DNA of 64,000 bases from Mesobacillus jeotgali (GCF_900166585.1 NZ_FVZC01000009.1:1437444-1501443); one strand, 5' to 3'; counted from the first letter of the stretch, positions 44,143 to 52,749 are shown. Numbers and translations are program-made. The notes: a model not told the origin generated them from the sequence alone.

Positions 44143-45378
44143 TCAGGTCATAGAAATACCAACAGGAAAAAAGCAGGAAAGGTTATTAGTAATTTCGCTT
44201 CCTATCCTGTAACCCAAAGCAGAGGGTTCTCCATTCACTATAAAACTCCCGGTCAATACATGACCGTTTTGTATCCCTTTTTCGGATACAAAATTTGCAG
44301 ATGGGAGCTTGACGAACTGCTGATAAATTGAGGGTACACTATCATAACTTTGATGTTTTTCTTCTAATACCAAATCACCATTGCCATCAAATACACGAAC
44401 TGAGTCTCCTTCCCTCCCAAAAACAGGCTTTTTTACATAAGGGATTCCTTTATCCAGGAAGTAATCAGCTTCAAAATAGGTTGGCAGAAAATATTCCTCA
44501 ATCCACTGGTGCTCTTCTTTGTTGAAGAAAGAATTGTCATTTTCATGTAAACCCCATATAACCGCCAGTACTGCTTTGTTTTGCAATAAGAAAGCAGATG
44601 GCGGGTTCACTACAGCCAATTTCTTTGTTTCGATAAGGTTTAGCATCCACAAACCAATTTTATTACCCAGAGTATCTTCATCCTGGATCAGGCTTTCTAT
44701 CGGGAAGGTTTGCCTGTATAGTATGTCGATTTTGCGCCCACGTTCATCAAACAGTCCTTCTCCAGGCAGTATTATTAGTTTATTTAAAGGAATGAACTTT
44801 GAGGGCAAACCGTACAATTCTTTTAAATATAAAACGGTATTCTTGTCCTCAATATTGTCGTCATGAGAGGTGAAAACAACATATGGATCCACTTGATTCA
44901 GCCATTTGGCTGATGCCTGGATTGCCTTCCTTACTGCTACAGCAAGCTGTTCTTCATTTGAGCCATTTGGATTTGCAAGCCCGAACTCTTTCGCGACAAG
45001 CCCGTTCACGTGAAATAACTCTTTAATGAAAGTTGGCGTATCGGAATTAATTTCAAGACATTTATATGTATTATTAATCGCAACAAGGTCCAGCCTTGCA
45101 ATCACACTTTCAGGTAATAAGGTATTAAGTCGTATAAATTTGATGGTTTCACTTGGAAACCCTAAATCCTTTAATATCACTTCGTCCAGTTCTCTCAACA
45201 GTTCACACACTTTAAACAGCACTTTGCCAATCCTGAAGGTACAGAGCCGGATTTTATCAACTTCTTGCTGCTCAATCTCAGCTATATCATATAAAGCGTA
45301 CTCTTCTCCATATAAATCTGGCCAAAAACTGCTGATTTCTTTAAAAAAATTTTTACGCCTTAATTTGTGGCATTCCAT
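44143..45378 (-). CDS. Glutathionylspermidine-synthase-like ATP-grasp ligase (YgiC/YjfC-like)
   Basis: GGGGGCTTTCC precedes the ATG. The 411-residue protein matches the synthetase domain of the GSP_synth family, without the N-terminal amidase of E. coli Gss. Visible blocks are RLDLVAINNTYKCLEINSDTP, YVVFTSHDDN, the Lys of PYVKKPVFGREGDSV (ATP-binding), and SFIVNGEPSALGYRIG near the end. Such ATP-grasp enzymes join an amine to a carboxylate with ATP. It is the last gene of a four-gene cluster with a DUF350 protein and a lipoprotein, the same company it keeps in E. coli yjf/ygi loci. Confidence 0.9.
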   Translation of the reverse strand: MECHKLRRKNFFKEISSFWPDLYGEEYALYDIAEIEQQEVDKIRLCTFRIGKVLFKVCELLRELDEVILKDLGFPSETIKFIRLNTLLPESVIARLDLVAINNTYKCLEINSDTPTFIKELFHVNGLVAKEFGLANPNGSNEEQLAVAVRKAIQASAKWLNQVDPYVVFTSHDDNIEDKNTVLYLKELYGLPSKFIPLNKLIILPGEGLFDERGRKIDILYRQTFPIESLIQDEDTLGNKIGLWMLNLIETKKLAVVNPPSAFLLQNKAVLAVIWGLHENDNSFFNKEEHQWIEEYFLPTYFEADYFLDKGIPYVKKPVFGREGDSVRVFDGNGDLVLEEKHQSYDSVPSIYQQFVKLPSANFVSEKGIQNGHVLTGSFIVNGEPSALGYRIGSEITNNLSCFFPVGISMT

Positions 45379-45388
45379 GGAAAGCCCC

Positions 45389-45853
45389 CTATTCGATATG
45401 GCTTTCGTGCAGGTCTTTTACATACAAAACATATACTCCGCGATCTTCATCAATTTCTGTTGAGGTTACAGCCATTTGACCAATATTGGGGACATCTGTA
45501 ATATCTTTTAAGAGATAGCGGATAACATCTAGATGAGTCCGGCAAGGGACAGTGGAAATCAACCTGTAGTTCTCACTTTCAAGATACCTGCGGAATTCAA
45601 CGTGGATTCCTGATCCCCTATAGCTTTTCTCGTCTAGAACTGAATTGTTCCTTCCCCTGTTCTCGAGGACGAGGATTTCTTCTTCCCCATCCATTTCATT
45701 GGAAACTAACTCATACTGGCTTCCTTTGATTACGAAGTAGGTACATAACTGGCGGGCATAGAATTCATCTAAGCCTACATCGCCTGCGGAATATTCAAAT
45801 AAGGGATCATATCCGCCTTTGCCATCATGAATAAAATATGTCAGTTTTTTCAT
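45389..45853 (-). CDS. Hypothetical cytosolic protein of the ATP-grasp cluster
   Basis: The 154-residue product starts 15 nt after the DUF350 gene and ends 10 nt before the ATP-grasp gene, so it belongs to the same transcript. It has no signal or membrane helix and an acidic, mixed alpha/beta composition (LVSNEMDGEEEILVLENRG). I do not recognise the family. Its fixed position suggests a partner or regulator of the ligase. Confidence 0.75.
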   Translation of the reverse strand: MKKLTYFIHDGKGGYDPLFEYSAGDVGLDEFYARQLCTYFVIKGSQYELVSNEMDGEEEILVLENRGRNNSVLDEKSYRGSGIHVEFRRYLESENYRLISTVPCRTHLDVIRYLLKDITDVPNIGQMAVTSTEIDEDRGVYVLYVKDLHESHIE

Positions 45854-45868
45854 ATATTCTTTTCTCCC

Positions 45869-46267
45869 TTAATACGAAAGACTCTTTGCAACAATCCAGC
45901 CGACAGCGAGTGAAAGTGAGAAGAGAATGACTCCAACAGAACGATTATCTTCTTCGATTGCTTTTTGGAGGCTGTATCTTACTGTTACAACCTCAGCGAT
46001 AAAAAATACAACGATTTGAGTAAGAATTCCGATAGATCCCCAAATTGCCATATCAAGCAAAGAAACCGAATATTCAGCAGCAGCACCTAGTACAATGGCT
46101 AGGCCAAGCATTTTCCCGCCAAGAGAAAGAGCAGCTGCCATGTTCCTCCTGCCTATCAGTTCAAACTCCTTAATTTTAGGAGTTGCCAGCACGAACAAGC
46201 CAATCCCGGCGGTTAGCAGAAGGATTCCCAGTCCTAAATAAGCGGCAAAATTTAAGTATAAATTCAT
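45869..46267 (-). CDS. DUF350 family membrane protein (YjfL-like)
   Basis: The 132-residue protein has four membrane helices in two similar halves: LNFAAYLGLGILLLTAGIGLF, LALAAALSLGGK-type second helix with AAEYSVSLLDMA, GILTQIVVFFIAEVV, and GVILFSLSLAVGWIVAKSLS. This is the DUF350/YjfL pattern. The function is unknown; the family repeatedly neighbours GSP-synthase-like ligases and polyamine genes. It sits 15 nt downstream of the lipoprotein gene. Confidence 0.88.
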   Translation of the reverse strand: MNLYLNFAAYLGLGILLLTAGIGLFVLATPKIKEFELIGRRNMAAALSLGGKMLGLAIVLGAAAEYSVSLLDMAIWGSIGILTQIVVFFIAEVVTVRYSLQKAIEEDNRSVGVILFSLSLAVGWIVAKSLSY

Positions 46268-46282
46268 TATTAATTCTCTCCC

Positions 46283-46726
46283 TTAACCGCCAGTCGTGCT
46301 TCTCGATCCACTGCCGAATCCCGAGCTTCCCTTAGGCGAAGTGTTTTTATAGTTGCTGTCCAGTCTGGCTCCCTTAAATGATGAGCTGTTTCTATATTTC
46401 GTATAATCATTGCTTTTATAAAGCAATGACCGGTTTGCAAAGAACATTCCCGCGAAAAAGTAATGGCCAAAATATGAAGAACGGCGATCGTCACATGACC
46501 AGACACCATCCTCAGCATCCCATTCCCAGTCTGAACAATCTGTACCTTCAGGTACAGGAGGAATATCCTGATCCTCAGCGGAACCCCATTCCTCTCCTTC
46601 ACCTCCAGAGGCATCGTCATTCCAATTCCTGTCTGGAATGGCCTGTGAATTACTGCTGCATGCCGTAAACCCCATCATAAGAGCTGTTGCTGAAATTCCA
46701 GCCATAACCTTCTTTGTTTTTTTCAT
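46283..46726 (-). CDS. YgiB/YjfM-like lipoprotein with Gly/Ser tail ending in Gly-Gly
   Basis: The ATG at 46726 follows AAAAGGGGTGAG. The 147-residue protein has a lipoprotein signal (MKKTKKVMAGISATALMMGF then TAC). An acidic, Trp-rich segment contains two further Cys (TDCSDWEWDAEDGVWSCDD), then an aromatic segment, and the tail is SSGFGSGSRSTTGG. The composition and GFGS tail resemble the DUF1190 proteins YgiB/YjfM that accompany YgiC/YjfC. The C-terminal Gly-Gly is a plausible acceptor for the cluster's ligase, by analogy with the glycine carboxylate of glutathione; this is inference. Confidence 0.75.
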   Translation of the reverse strand: MKKTKKVMAGISATALMMGFTACSSNSQAIPDRNWNDDASGGEGEEWGSAEDQDIPPVPEGTDCSDWEWDAEDGVWSCDDRRSSYFGHYFFAGMFFANRSLLYKSNDYTKYRNSSSFKGARLDSNYKNTSPKGSSGFGSGSRSTTGG

Positions 46727-47110
46727 GTTTCTCACCCCTTTTTATTACCATGTTTATTTACGGAAGACTCATTGAAAAGTTTCAAAAATTGAGTCATCCT
46801 CTTAAAAGCTCTTCCTTTTATTCTAACACTTAACTTCTTTATAATGCTTCTTTGTATAATTAAGCCTTTCCACAGAGATTATTCAACAAAAGAGTACCAT
46901 TATAACCAGGAAAAACATTCAGTCCAGATAAATTCCCAATGTTGTACCTAAGCCAAAAGGATGTAGTATGGCCGCTTAATTCCCTTATGGCTTCCCTCCC
47001 TCTTTTTAAGGGAAACATTGTTCCTCCTTTATACCCTTATAAATAAGCCTTCATTCCTCAAAAGTATATCTTATCAATTCGTGAAAAATTGCTGCCCTTT
47101 TCCTTATCGG
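46727..47110. other. Intergenic region upstream of the ATP-grasp cluster
   Basis: About 380 AT-rich bases that must contain the cluster's promoter. I could not pick a convincing -35/-10 pair or a regulatory RNA. An AAGGGAA/TTCCCTT-type inverted repeat around 46979-47012 flanks GGCTTCCCTCCC; its meaning is unclear. Confidence 0.35.
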
Positions 47111-47236
47111 TCAATATTCCCCATAAAAAAAATCCTCAAAATTAAATTCTTTTAATTCTGTGTTTCCCAATGCTATTTTTGCTAAAATAATTTCAAATAG
47201 GCATAATCCAGCTAACAAAGTAATTCCTGTCATCAT
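47111..47236 (-). CDS. Small hydrophobic protein, 41 residues
   Basis: AAAGGAGATGTC precedes the ATG at 47236, with a second ATG directly after. The product begins MMTGITLLAGLCLFEIILAK and ends with acidic ELKEFNFEDFFYGEY. One membrane helix is likely. It is divergent from the lacI-type gene and could share its operator region. No family is recognised. Confidence 0.6.
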   Translation of the reverse strand: MMTGITLLAGLCLFEIILAKIALGNTELKEFNFEDFFYGEY

Positions 47237-47279
47237 TATGACATCTCCTTTAAATTCTGTTTGCCTATACAATAATTTA

Positions 47280-47293
47280 TGGAACGCGTTTCA
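47280..47293. promoter_or_regulatory. LacI-type operator candidate
   Basis: TGGAACGCGTTTCA is a near-perfect palindrome with the central CG pair typical of LacI-family operators. It lies 31 nt upstream of the LacI-type start codon and 44 nt upstream of the divergent small gene. Confidence 0.6.
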
Positions 47294-47324
47294 GGTCAAG
47301 AATATTTTTTGCGAGGTTATTTAA

Positions 47325-48299
47325 ATGGCTAATATACGAGAAATTGCCCGACTGGCAGGTGTATCGGTTTCAACTGTCTCTCGAGTATTGAATAACCACC
47401 CATATGTAAGGTCCGATAAGAGGGATACAGTTTTGAAAACTATGGAAAGGCTGGATTACAGGCCTAATATTAATGCTGTCCATTTATCACGCGGCAGGAC
47501 AAATATGATTGGAGTCGTATTGCCTACGATCAATCATCCATATTTTTCAGAACTTTTGGAAGGCATTGCTGAAGAGGCAATGAAGCATAATATCCAGCTG
47601 GTGCTTTTTCAAACTGGGTACCATGAAGAAAAAGAATTTGAAGCGTTACAGCAGTTGAGAGGGCAACTCATTGATGGGGTCATCTTCGCATCACGGGCAA
47701 TGGCATTTGATTCACTATTAAACTATTCCGATGATGGACCCATTGTATTATGTGAAGACTCTGACCAAGAAGAATTTCCTTCAATATCTATAAAACACGT
47801 CGAAGCATTCAATATCGGCCTGGATTATTTAATTTCGAAAGGCCATGAAAAAATTGGAATATGCCTGGGAAGACTTGAAGGAACAAATAGCCAGAAACGA
47901 AAAGATGCCTACGAGAACAAAATGAAAAGCATTCAAATGAAGCTGCGATCAGAGTGGATAATTGGTCAATGTTTAATGATACAAGATGGCAAGCAAGTCA
48001 TTGATCAATTTATGAAGATGGAAGAAAAGCCGACTGCCTTTATTGTAGGGAACGACCAGGTCACTGCGGGGATGGTTACAGAGGCAAAAAACTATGGACT
48101 TGATATCCCTGGTGATTTAGCGTTACTCAGCTTTGATAACCATCCTATTTCAGAAATACTAAGGATTACGACAATAGACATACCTACGAAGCACTTAGGC
48201 ATCTCGGCCTTTAAAGCGTTGCTTAAGCGCACAGAAGAAAAAGGATATGCACAAAAATTTATTCTTCCATATAAATTAATTGAAAGGGACACGGTATAA
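47325..48299 (+). CDS. LacI family transcriptional regulator
   Basis: The 324-residue protein starts MANIREIARLAGVSVSTVSR, the LacI helix-turn-helix, with hinge helix NAVHLSRGRTNMIGVVLP, and has the periplasmic-binding-like effector domain (AFIVGNDQVTAGM, LLSFDNHPISEI). Such proteins usually respond to sugars. No sugar catabolic or transport genes adjoin, so the target is either itself and the small divergent gene or genes elsewhere. Confidence 0.9.
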   Translation: MANIREIARLAGVSVSTVSRVLNNHPYVRSDKRDTVLKTMERLDYRPNINAVHLSRGRTNMIGVVLPTINHPYFSELLEGIAEEAMKHNIQLVLFQTGYHEEKEFEALQQLRGQLIDGVIFASRAMAFDSLLNYSDDGPIVLCEDSDQEEFPSISIKHVEAFNIGLDYLISKGHEKIGICLGRLEGTNSQKRKDAYENKMKSIQMKLRSEWIIGQCLMIQDGKQVIDQFMKMEEKPTAFIVGNDQVTAGMVTEAKNYGLDIPGDLALLSFDNHPISEILRITTIDIPTKHLGISAFKALLKRTEEKGYAQKFILPYKLIERDTV

Positions 48300-48342
48300 C
48301 AACCAACTATCACCATTCGGATAATCAAAAATTACTGACAGT

Positions 48343-48371
48343 AAAAAAACCCGCCTAATTTCAAGGCAGGT
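48343..48371 (-). terminator. Terminator of the MEDS-domain gene
   Basis: CCTGCCTTGAAATTAGGCGGG folds as a stem followed on the minus strand by TTTTTTTAC. Confidence 0.8.
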
Positions 48372-48380
48372 AATTTGCAG

Positions 48381-48944
48381 TTAAACTGTTTTGCGTTCTA
48401 TTATCCTGATGTTATCATCGGTCATGTGATAATCATGGCAATCCATCAAGATTTTTTTCAAGGAATCAGGCACCCTGTTTGAATCGTATCCGCAAATCGT
48501 GATCAGATTTGAAGCCTGAATGATCAAGTCTGCTTCCATCTCATATTCCCCAAGACTCTGGAAGATTTCTTCCTGTTCTCTCCATTCTACATGGGCCCAG
48601 GTCTGGATGGGGATATTATTCTGTAAAAAAGGAGAAATCATATTTTGTAAATAACTTAAAATCGTTTCTTTATGGAAATTCCCGCGATAGCAATAGAAGT
48701 CGTAATTGTTAATCGTATGGATCATTTCTTGCTCTTTCTCATTAAACAGAGTTTTAATCCTATTCTGGATTTCTGGCATTATACGATCATTTTCAATGAT
48801 CATGACATGGTTGCCAAGTCCGATAGCGGCAGTTATATACATGATAAGATTATCAATATACTTTTGTTCATCATCGAAATCATAGAAGATGTGCGCACCA
48901 GATTCTTTTACAGTCGAAATCAGGTTTTGAATTTTGCTGTGCAT
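48381..48944 (-). CDS. MEDS (DcmR sensory) domain protein
   Basis: The ATG at 48944 follows CCGGAGGAGAC. The 187-residue protein matches the MEDS/DcmR sensory domain found in methanogen and methylotroph sensors: SGAHIFYDFDDEQKYIDNLIMYITAAIGLGNHVMIIEN, then YCYRGNF and the ADLIIQASNLITICGYDSNRV ending. The domain is related to RecA-like KaiC folds and is thought to sense a small ligand. There is no output domain, so it may act through a partner. Confidence 0.8.
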   Translation of the reverse strand: MHSKIQNLISTVKESGAHIFYDFDDEQKYIDNLIMYITAAIGLGNHVMIIENDRIMPEIQNRIKTLFNEKEQEMIHTINNYDFYCYRGNFHKETILSYLQNMISPFLQNNIPIQTWAHVEWREQEEIFQSLGEYEMEADLIIQASNLITICGYDSNRVPDSLKKILMDCHDYHMTDDNIRIIERKTV

Positions 48945-49144
48945 TGTTATCAGTCTCCTCCGGAATCCAAGGAAAACAAACAATGAATTCTCATATTAAA
49001 AATCTAACCTTAATATTAACATAATTTGTGACGTTAAAATATTAAACTTGTTTTTCACTTTAATGACAAAGCATTTCCCATGGTGAATTGATCTGCTTTG
49101 AACAATTTGTTCAGCCTAAAATTTGTGATGATTCTTCTGCCTTT

Positions 49145-49180
49145 TTTAAAAAATCACCGAACAAAAGAGCGCCCGGTGAG
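49145..49180 (-). terminator. Terminator of the nitronate monooxygenase gene
   Basis: TCACCG / CGGTGA stem with a 14-nt loop containing GGCGCTC, followed on the minus strand by TTTTTTAAAAAAG. Confidence 0.75.
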
Positions 49181-49187
49181 GATTAGA

Positions 49188-50186
49188 TCATTTTAAAGTA
49201 TACGTATTTAGTTTCCCTGCTTTCTCATTTAAAGCGGATAATGCCTCCTTATACTCCGTTTCTAATTGACCGATAATATCAGATACAGACTGAACTTTAT
49301 TGATAGCCCCGACTCCCTGGCCAGCTGACCAGATGTCTTTCCAGGCTTTAGCATTTGTCTCCCTCTGCATAGTATCAAAATTGACCGTTTCTTTTTTCTT
49401 AAGGGCTTCAGGGTCCAGGCCGGCCCGTACAATGCTTGGCTTAAGCATATTAGCCTTTACTCCTGAAAAAGCATCGGTGAGAATCAGGTCATCTTGTGAA
49501 GCTTCAACCACCATCTGCTTATAGTCCTCATTTGCCAAGCTCTCTTCAGCGACAATGAAACGTGTTCCCATATAGGCAAGGTCAGCTCCTGCCGACTGAG
49601 CGGCAAGAATCGATTTTCCAGTAGTGATTGAACCTGCCAGCACAATGATACCATCCCAGAAGGTACGGACAGAATCAACGAAAGCAAAGCCATTCAATTC
49701 TCCAGCATGCCCTCCGGCTCCATTTGCAACCAGAATAAGACCGTCTACTCCAGTGTCAGCGGCTTTCCTGGCAAATTTCACATCACTTACATCAGAAAAC
49801 ACCAGTCCCCCATATTCATGTACAATTTCCACCACTTTCCTTGGGCTTCCAAGAGAGGTAATGACCAACTGCGGCTTATGCTTTTTTATTAGCGCAAGTT
49901 CTTCATCTAGACGGCTGTATGTACTGTGCACCACCATATTCATGGCCCATGGTGCTGTTTTTCGTTCCGGCTCTTCAACTCTCGCTTGTGCCAACTCATC
50001 GTTCAGTCTTCCCATCCATTCATCAAGTACCTCAATCGGCCTTGCATTCGGAGCCGGAAATGATCCTATTACACCATTCTTACAGCATGCACTTACTAGA
50101 TCCGGACCTGAAACAAGGAACATAGGAGCTGCTATTGCAGGTACTGTTAATTGGCTCCACCAGCTTTCAGGGACTGCATTACTCAT
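49188..50186 (-). CDS. Nitronate monooxygenase / NPD-type FMN enzyme
   Basis: The ATG at 50186 follows AGAAAGGATGATA. The 332-residue TIM-barrel protein has IAAPMFLVSGPDLVSACCKNG, VANGAGGHAGELNGF (the conserved His and phosphate-binding glycines), LAGSITTGKSILAAQSAGADLAYMGTRF and KDIWSAGQGVG. It oxidises propionate-3-nitronate or a similar nitronate with FMN and O2. It stands alone. Confidence 0.9.
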   Translation of the reverse strand: MSNAVPESWWSQLTVPAIAAPMFLVSGPDLVSACCKNGVIGSFPAPNARPIEVLDEWMGRLNDELAQARVEEPERKTAPWAMNMVVHSTYSRLDEELALIKKHKPQLVITSLGSPRKVVEIVHEYGGLVFSDVSDVKFARKAADTGVDGLILVANGAGGHAGELNGFAFVDSVRTFWDGIIVLAGSITTGKSILAAQSAGADLAYMGTRFIVAEESLANEDYKQMVVEASQDDLILTDAFSGVKANMLKPSIVRAGLDPEALKKKETVNFDTMQRETNAKAWKDIWSAGQGVGAINKVQSVSDIIGQLETEYKEALSALNEKAGKLNTYTLK

Positions 50187-50282
50187 ATTATCATCCTTTC
50201 TCCACATGTCAAAATTTTCTGAATATCTTTATCTTAGTTTAATTCACTGAATAATTCAACAAAGACGAAGGTTAAATTATAT

Positions 50283-50318
50283 TAAAAAAGAATCCCACAG
50301 ATTAATGTGAAGGATTCC
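50283..50318 (-). terminator. Terminator of the 61-residue protein gene
   Basis: GAATCCTTCACA / TGTGGGATTC stem overlaps the stop codon and is followed on the minus strand by TTTTTTAAT. Confidence 0.8.
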
Positions 50319-50487
50319 TCCGGTATTTTCTGAGAATGTCATTCATGGTGTTCTTCATTCTAACAATAATCGAATCCTCCTCTTCCTGCGAATCCTTCAA
50401 ATAACTTCGCCAGATGAATTGGCTTACCTCTTCAATAATAACCAGCAAAATGATTGGCAAAAGGAAATACCATATCCAGTCCCACAT
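50302..50487 (-). CDS. Small membrane protein, 61 residues
   Basis: CGAAAGGAGCC precedes the ATG. One helix (IWYFLLPIILLVIIEEVSQF) is followed by a charged cytoplasmic tail. The terminator over the stop codon shows a stand-alone transcript. No family is recognised. Confidence 0.75.
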   Translation of the reverse strand: MWDWIWYFLLPIILLVIIEEVSQFIWRSYLKDSQEEEDSIIVRMKNTMNDILRKYRRNPSH

Positions 50488-50639
50488 GTCTCAGGCTCCT
50501 TTCGAACAGATATATTATCCTATTCAACTCTTTACCTCATCATGAGCGATAGCTAAACATTTACGATTTTAGTCATTATTCGGCAAAAGGATTTGCAATT
50601 ATAGTTCTCACAAGTTTGACCCTTAAAAAGCTTTATTCC

Positions 50640-51200
50640 TCATTTCATTCTATCCATGATATCTTCGCGGTGAATAAAAATGATTACAAGCACCAGAAAA
50701 CCTGTAATGATGGTTACTTTGGGCTCTGCACCGAGAAAATAAAAACTAACCGGAATCAAAAGGAAAGAACCAAGTCCAGCGAATGTAAAACTTTTCAGAA
50801 ACGGATAGAGTATAAGAAAGCCTGAAATGATGACCAGGGCAGTAATCGGTTCAAAAGCGAGCATCCCGCCTATAAATGTAGAGATTCCCATTCCGCCTTT
50901 GAATTTCAGGGTGACTGGCTTGACATGACCTAAAATGGCCAGTCCCAAACCACCCAGAATAATTTCTTCTGAAAAACCGAAGTACTTTCCAGCCATAATG
51001 ACAACTGCCCCTTTAAGGGCATCACCAATAAACGTAAGGATGAAAGATACCTTCCCATTAACCCGGCCGGCATTGCGTGCCCCTACATTTCCGCTGCCTT
51101 CAACCCTTATATCTTTATTTCCCAGCAGCTTCACTACGAGGAAGCCGGCCATCAAGCTTCCCAGTAAATATGAAAATAGGTAATAACCGATAATAGCCAT
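50640..51200 (-). CDS. PlsY-like glycerol-3-phosphate acyltransferase paralogue
   Basis: The ~186-residue membrane protein has the three PlsY motifs: GSGNVGARNAGR, the GDALKGA segment and GHVKPVTLKFKGGMGISTF. In the third motif the usual KFKGGKG Lys is Met here. PlsY transfers acyl groups from acyl-phosphate to glycerol-3-phosphate at the membrane; the altered residue makes activity uncertain. The ATG at 51200 is 11 nt after ACAGG; a GTG at 51209 is too close to it. A miniature transposon ends 29 bp upstream of this ATG. Confidence 0.8.
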   Translation of the reverse strand: MAIIGYYLFSYLLGSLMAGFLVVKLLGNKDIRVEGSGNVGARNAGRVNGKVSFILTFIGDALKGAVVIMAGKYFGFSEEIILGGLGLAILGHVKPVTLKFKGGMGISTFIGGMLAFEPITALVIISGFLILYPFLKSFTFAGLGSFLLIPVSFYFLGAEPKVTIITGFLVLVIIFIHREDIMDRMK

Positions 51201-51229
51201 GTTAGACACAACCTGTCTTTATTTATTAA

Positions 51230-51411
51230 GGCGTTTTTCTCAAACTTTGTTGCTAACCACTACTAAATAAGATGGATTACCTAAGTTTGTACAAAAAATC
51301 CACCATTATGATGAGAAAAGAGCTTGCAAACTTAGTACCGATAATACAAAATCGCTTTTGTCACGAAATAAACGGCTTTAGGTTTTTACAACAATCTTTA
51401 TGAAAACAGCC
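51230..51411 (-). mobile_element. Miniature inverted-repeat element, copy 3 (182 bp)
   Basis: This is the reverse orientation of copies 1 and 2 and more diverged, with ends GGCGTTTTTCTC and GAAAACAGCC. The flanks TTTATTAA (51222-51229) and TTTATTAT (51412-51419) are an 8-bp duplication with one change. It occupies the promoter region of the plsY-like gene and may have displaced or supplied its promoter. Confidence 0.88.
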
Positions 51412-51470
51412 TTTATTATTAAAGTTTATTCTGTTAAAAAGCCCTAGATTCCTTCAAATGTTTCTCCATT

Positions 51471-51498
51471 AGAAAAGGAGCCAGCGACCGGCTCCTTT
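51471..51498 (-). terminator. Terminator of the MFS transporter gene
   Basis: GGAGCCGGTCGCTGGCTCC hairpin followed on the minus strand by TTTTC. Confidence 0.85.
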
Positions 51499-52749
51499 CT
51501 ATGTTCTTTGGACAGAAACTTTAGGATTTCTGAAATATTGTTTTCTCATATAATAATAGAATACTAAAAATACAACACCGCTGACTAAGCGCAGACCACT
51601 GGCGAGATTCATAGCAGTATTTATTGAACTCATCTGCAGCAAAATAACACCAACTTGCGGTGCGACAAAGCCAATAATAGCTAAAATAATATTATATTGA
51701 GCAATAAAGCTTCCTCGATTGTCCTCCAAAGTAACTTCCAGCAGCTGATTGAATAATAAGAGGACAGTTCCTGAGACAAATAGTCCTGAAGTGAAGTTAA
51801 CGAATGTCAAATAGTACATATTGGTTGAAAGAATTGTTAAAAATGGAGCTGTCGCCATCCCTGTTGCTGTAATTGCCAGCATTTTTGCATTGCTGTGCTT
51901 ATCTGCCATTCTCCCCCACCATTTAAAGCTGATGATTTGTCCTACCTGGTTCGCCACTGTTATAATGCTGATCCAAAAGCCTGTCATATGAGCAATTTTT
52001 ATGTTATAAATATTGAACAGCGGCCAAGCCAGCTGCCATGCAAAGTTAAAAAATAAGCCGCAAATCAAAAAATAAATGAATGGTTTATGTTTATACGCGT
52101 CCCAGCCGAAATTGAAACGTTTCTGTTCTTTTTTCACTTCTTTTTTTGGCTCGATATGCCTATTCAAGTAAAAAACTTCTGCAATTCCGAAGATGAATGC
52201 CAGAATAAAAAGTATCTGATATGGTAGTGGATCAGTTTTATCGAACCATTGAAGACCAATACCAATAATTAATGTGGTGAACATACCTGCAATGGTCAGT
52301 ATTCTGTTCCTTTCACTGAAAAAGCTGCTTCTTCTGCTGTCAGACACAAGGTCTCCTATAAATGACTGCCAGCTAAGCATGGCGAAGGATCCAGGAAGAT
52401 TCATTAATCCAATCAATAAAACAAATGTCCAGGCCCTGTACTCCTGAGGCAGGTAAATGACAAGAAACATCCCAATCAAAAAGAAGCGAGTAAACATGAT
52501 TGACATTCCTGTGAATCTTTTCTTCTCCTGGAGCCTGCTCATGATTGCTGTTCCAAGAATCATTGCGAACATGCCAACTATTTGCGGAAGAGAACTTATT
52601 AACCCCACTTGATAATTCGTAGCTCCAAGGACGCCAATCGCAAACAGGGCAAAATAATTATTGCTCATGCTCATTACAATCGTCGAAGCTATACCATTGA
52701 TAATGCTATTCTTTTCATTCCTCATTGTTATTTCAGAAGGATTTTGCAT
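51499..52749 (-). CDS. MFS transporter
   Basis: The ATG at 52749 follows AAGAGGAATG. The ~416-residue protein has eleven or twelve membrane segments with a long central loop (EPKKEVKKEQKRF). A conserved SWQSFIGDLVSDSRRSSFFSERNR loop occurs in the large group of uncharacterised Bacillus MFS permeases. The substrate is unknown. It is followed by a terminator and by the third miniature element. Confidence 0.82.
   Translation of the reverse strand: MQNPSEITMRNEKNSIINGIASTIVMSMSNNYFALFAIGVLGATNYQVGLISSLPQIVGMFAMILGTAIMSRLQEKKRFTGMSIMFTRFFLIGMFLVIYLPQEYRAWTFVLLIGLMNLPGSFAMLSWQSFIGDLVSDSRRSSFFSERNRILTIAGMFTTLIIGIGLQWFDKTDPLPYQILFILAFIFGIAEVFYLNRHIEPKKEVKKEQKRFNFGWDAYKHKPFIYFLICGLFFNFAWQLAWPLFNIYNIKIAHMTGFWISIITVANQVGQIISFKWWGRMADKHSNAKMLAITATGMATAPFLTILSTNMYYLTFVNFTSGLFVSGTVLLLFNQLLEVTLEDNRGSFIAQYNIILAIIGFVAPQVGVILLQMSSINTAMNLASGLRLVSGVVFLVFYYYMRKQYFRNPKVSVQRT

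Noticed and set aside
49624..50250. 208-codon plus-strand ORF
   Set aside because: It lies entirely antisense to the nitronate monooxygenase gene and has low-complexity Ser/Thr composition typical of a shadow frame.
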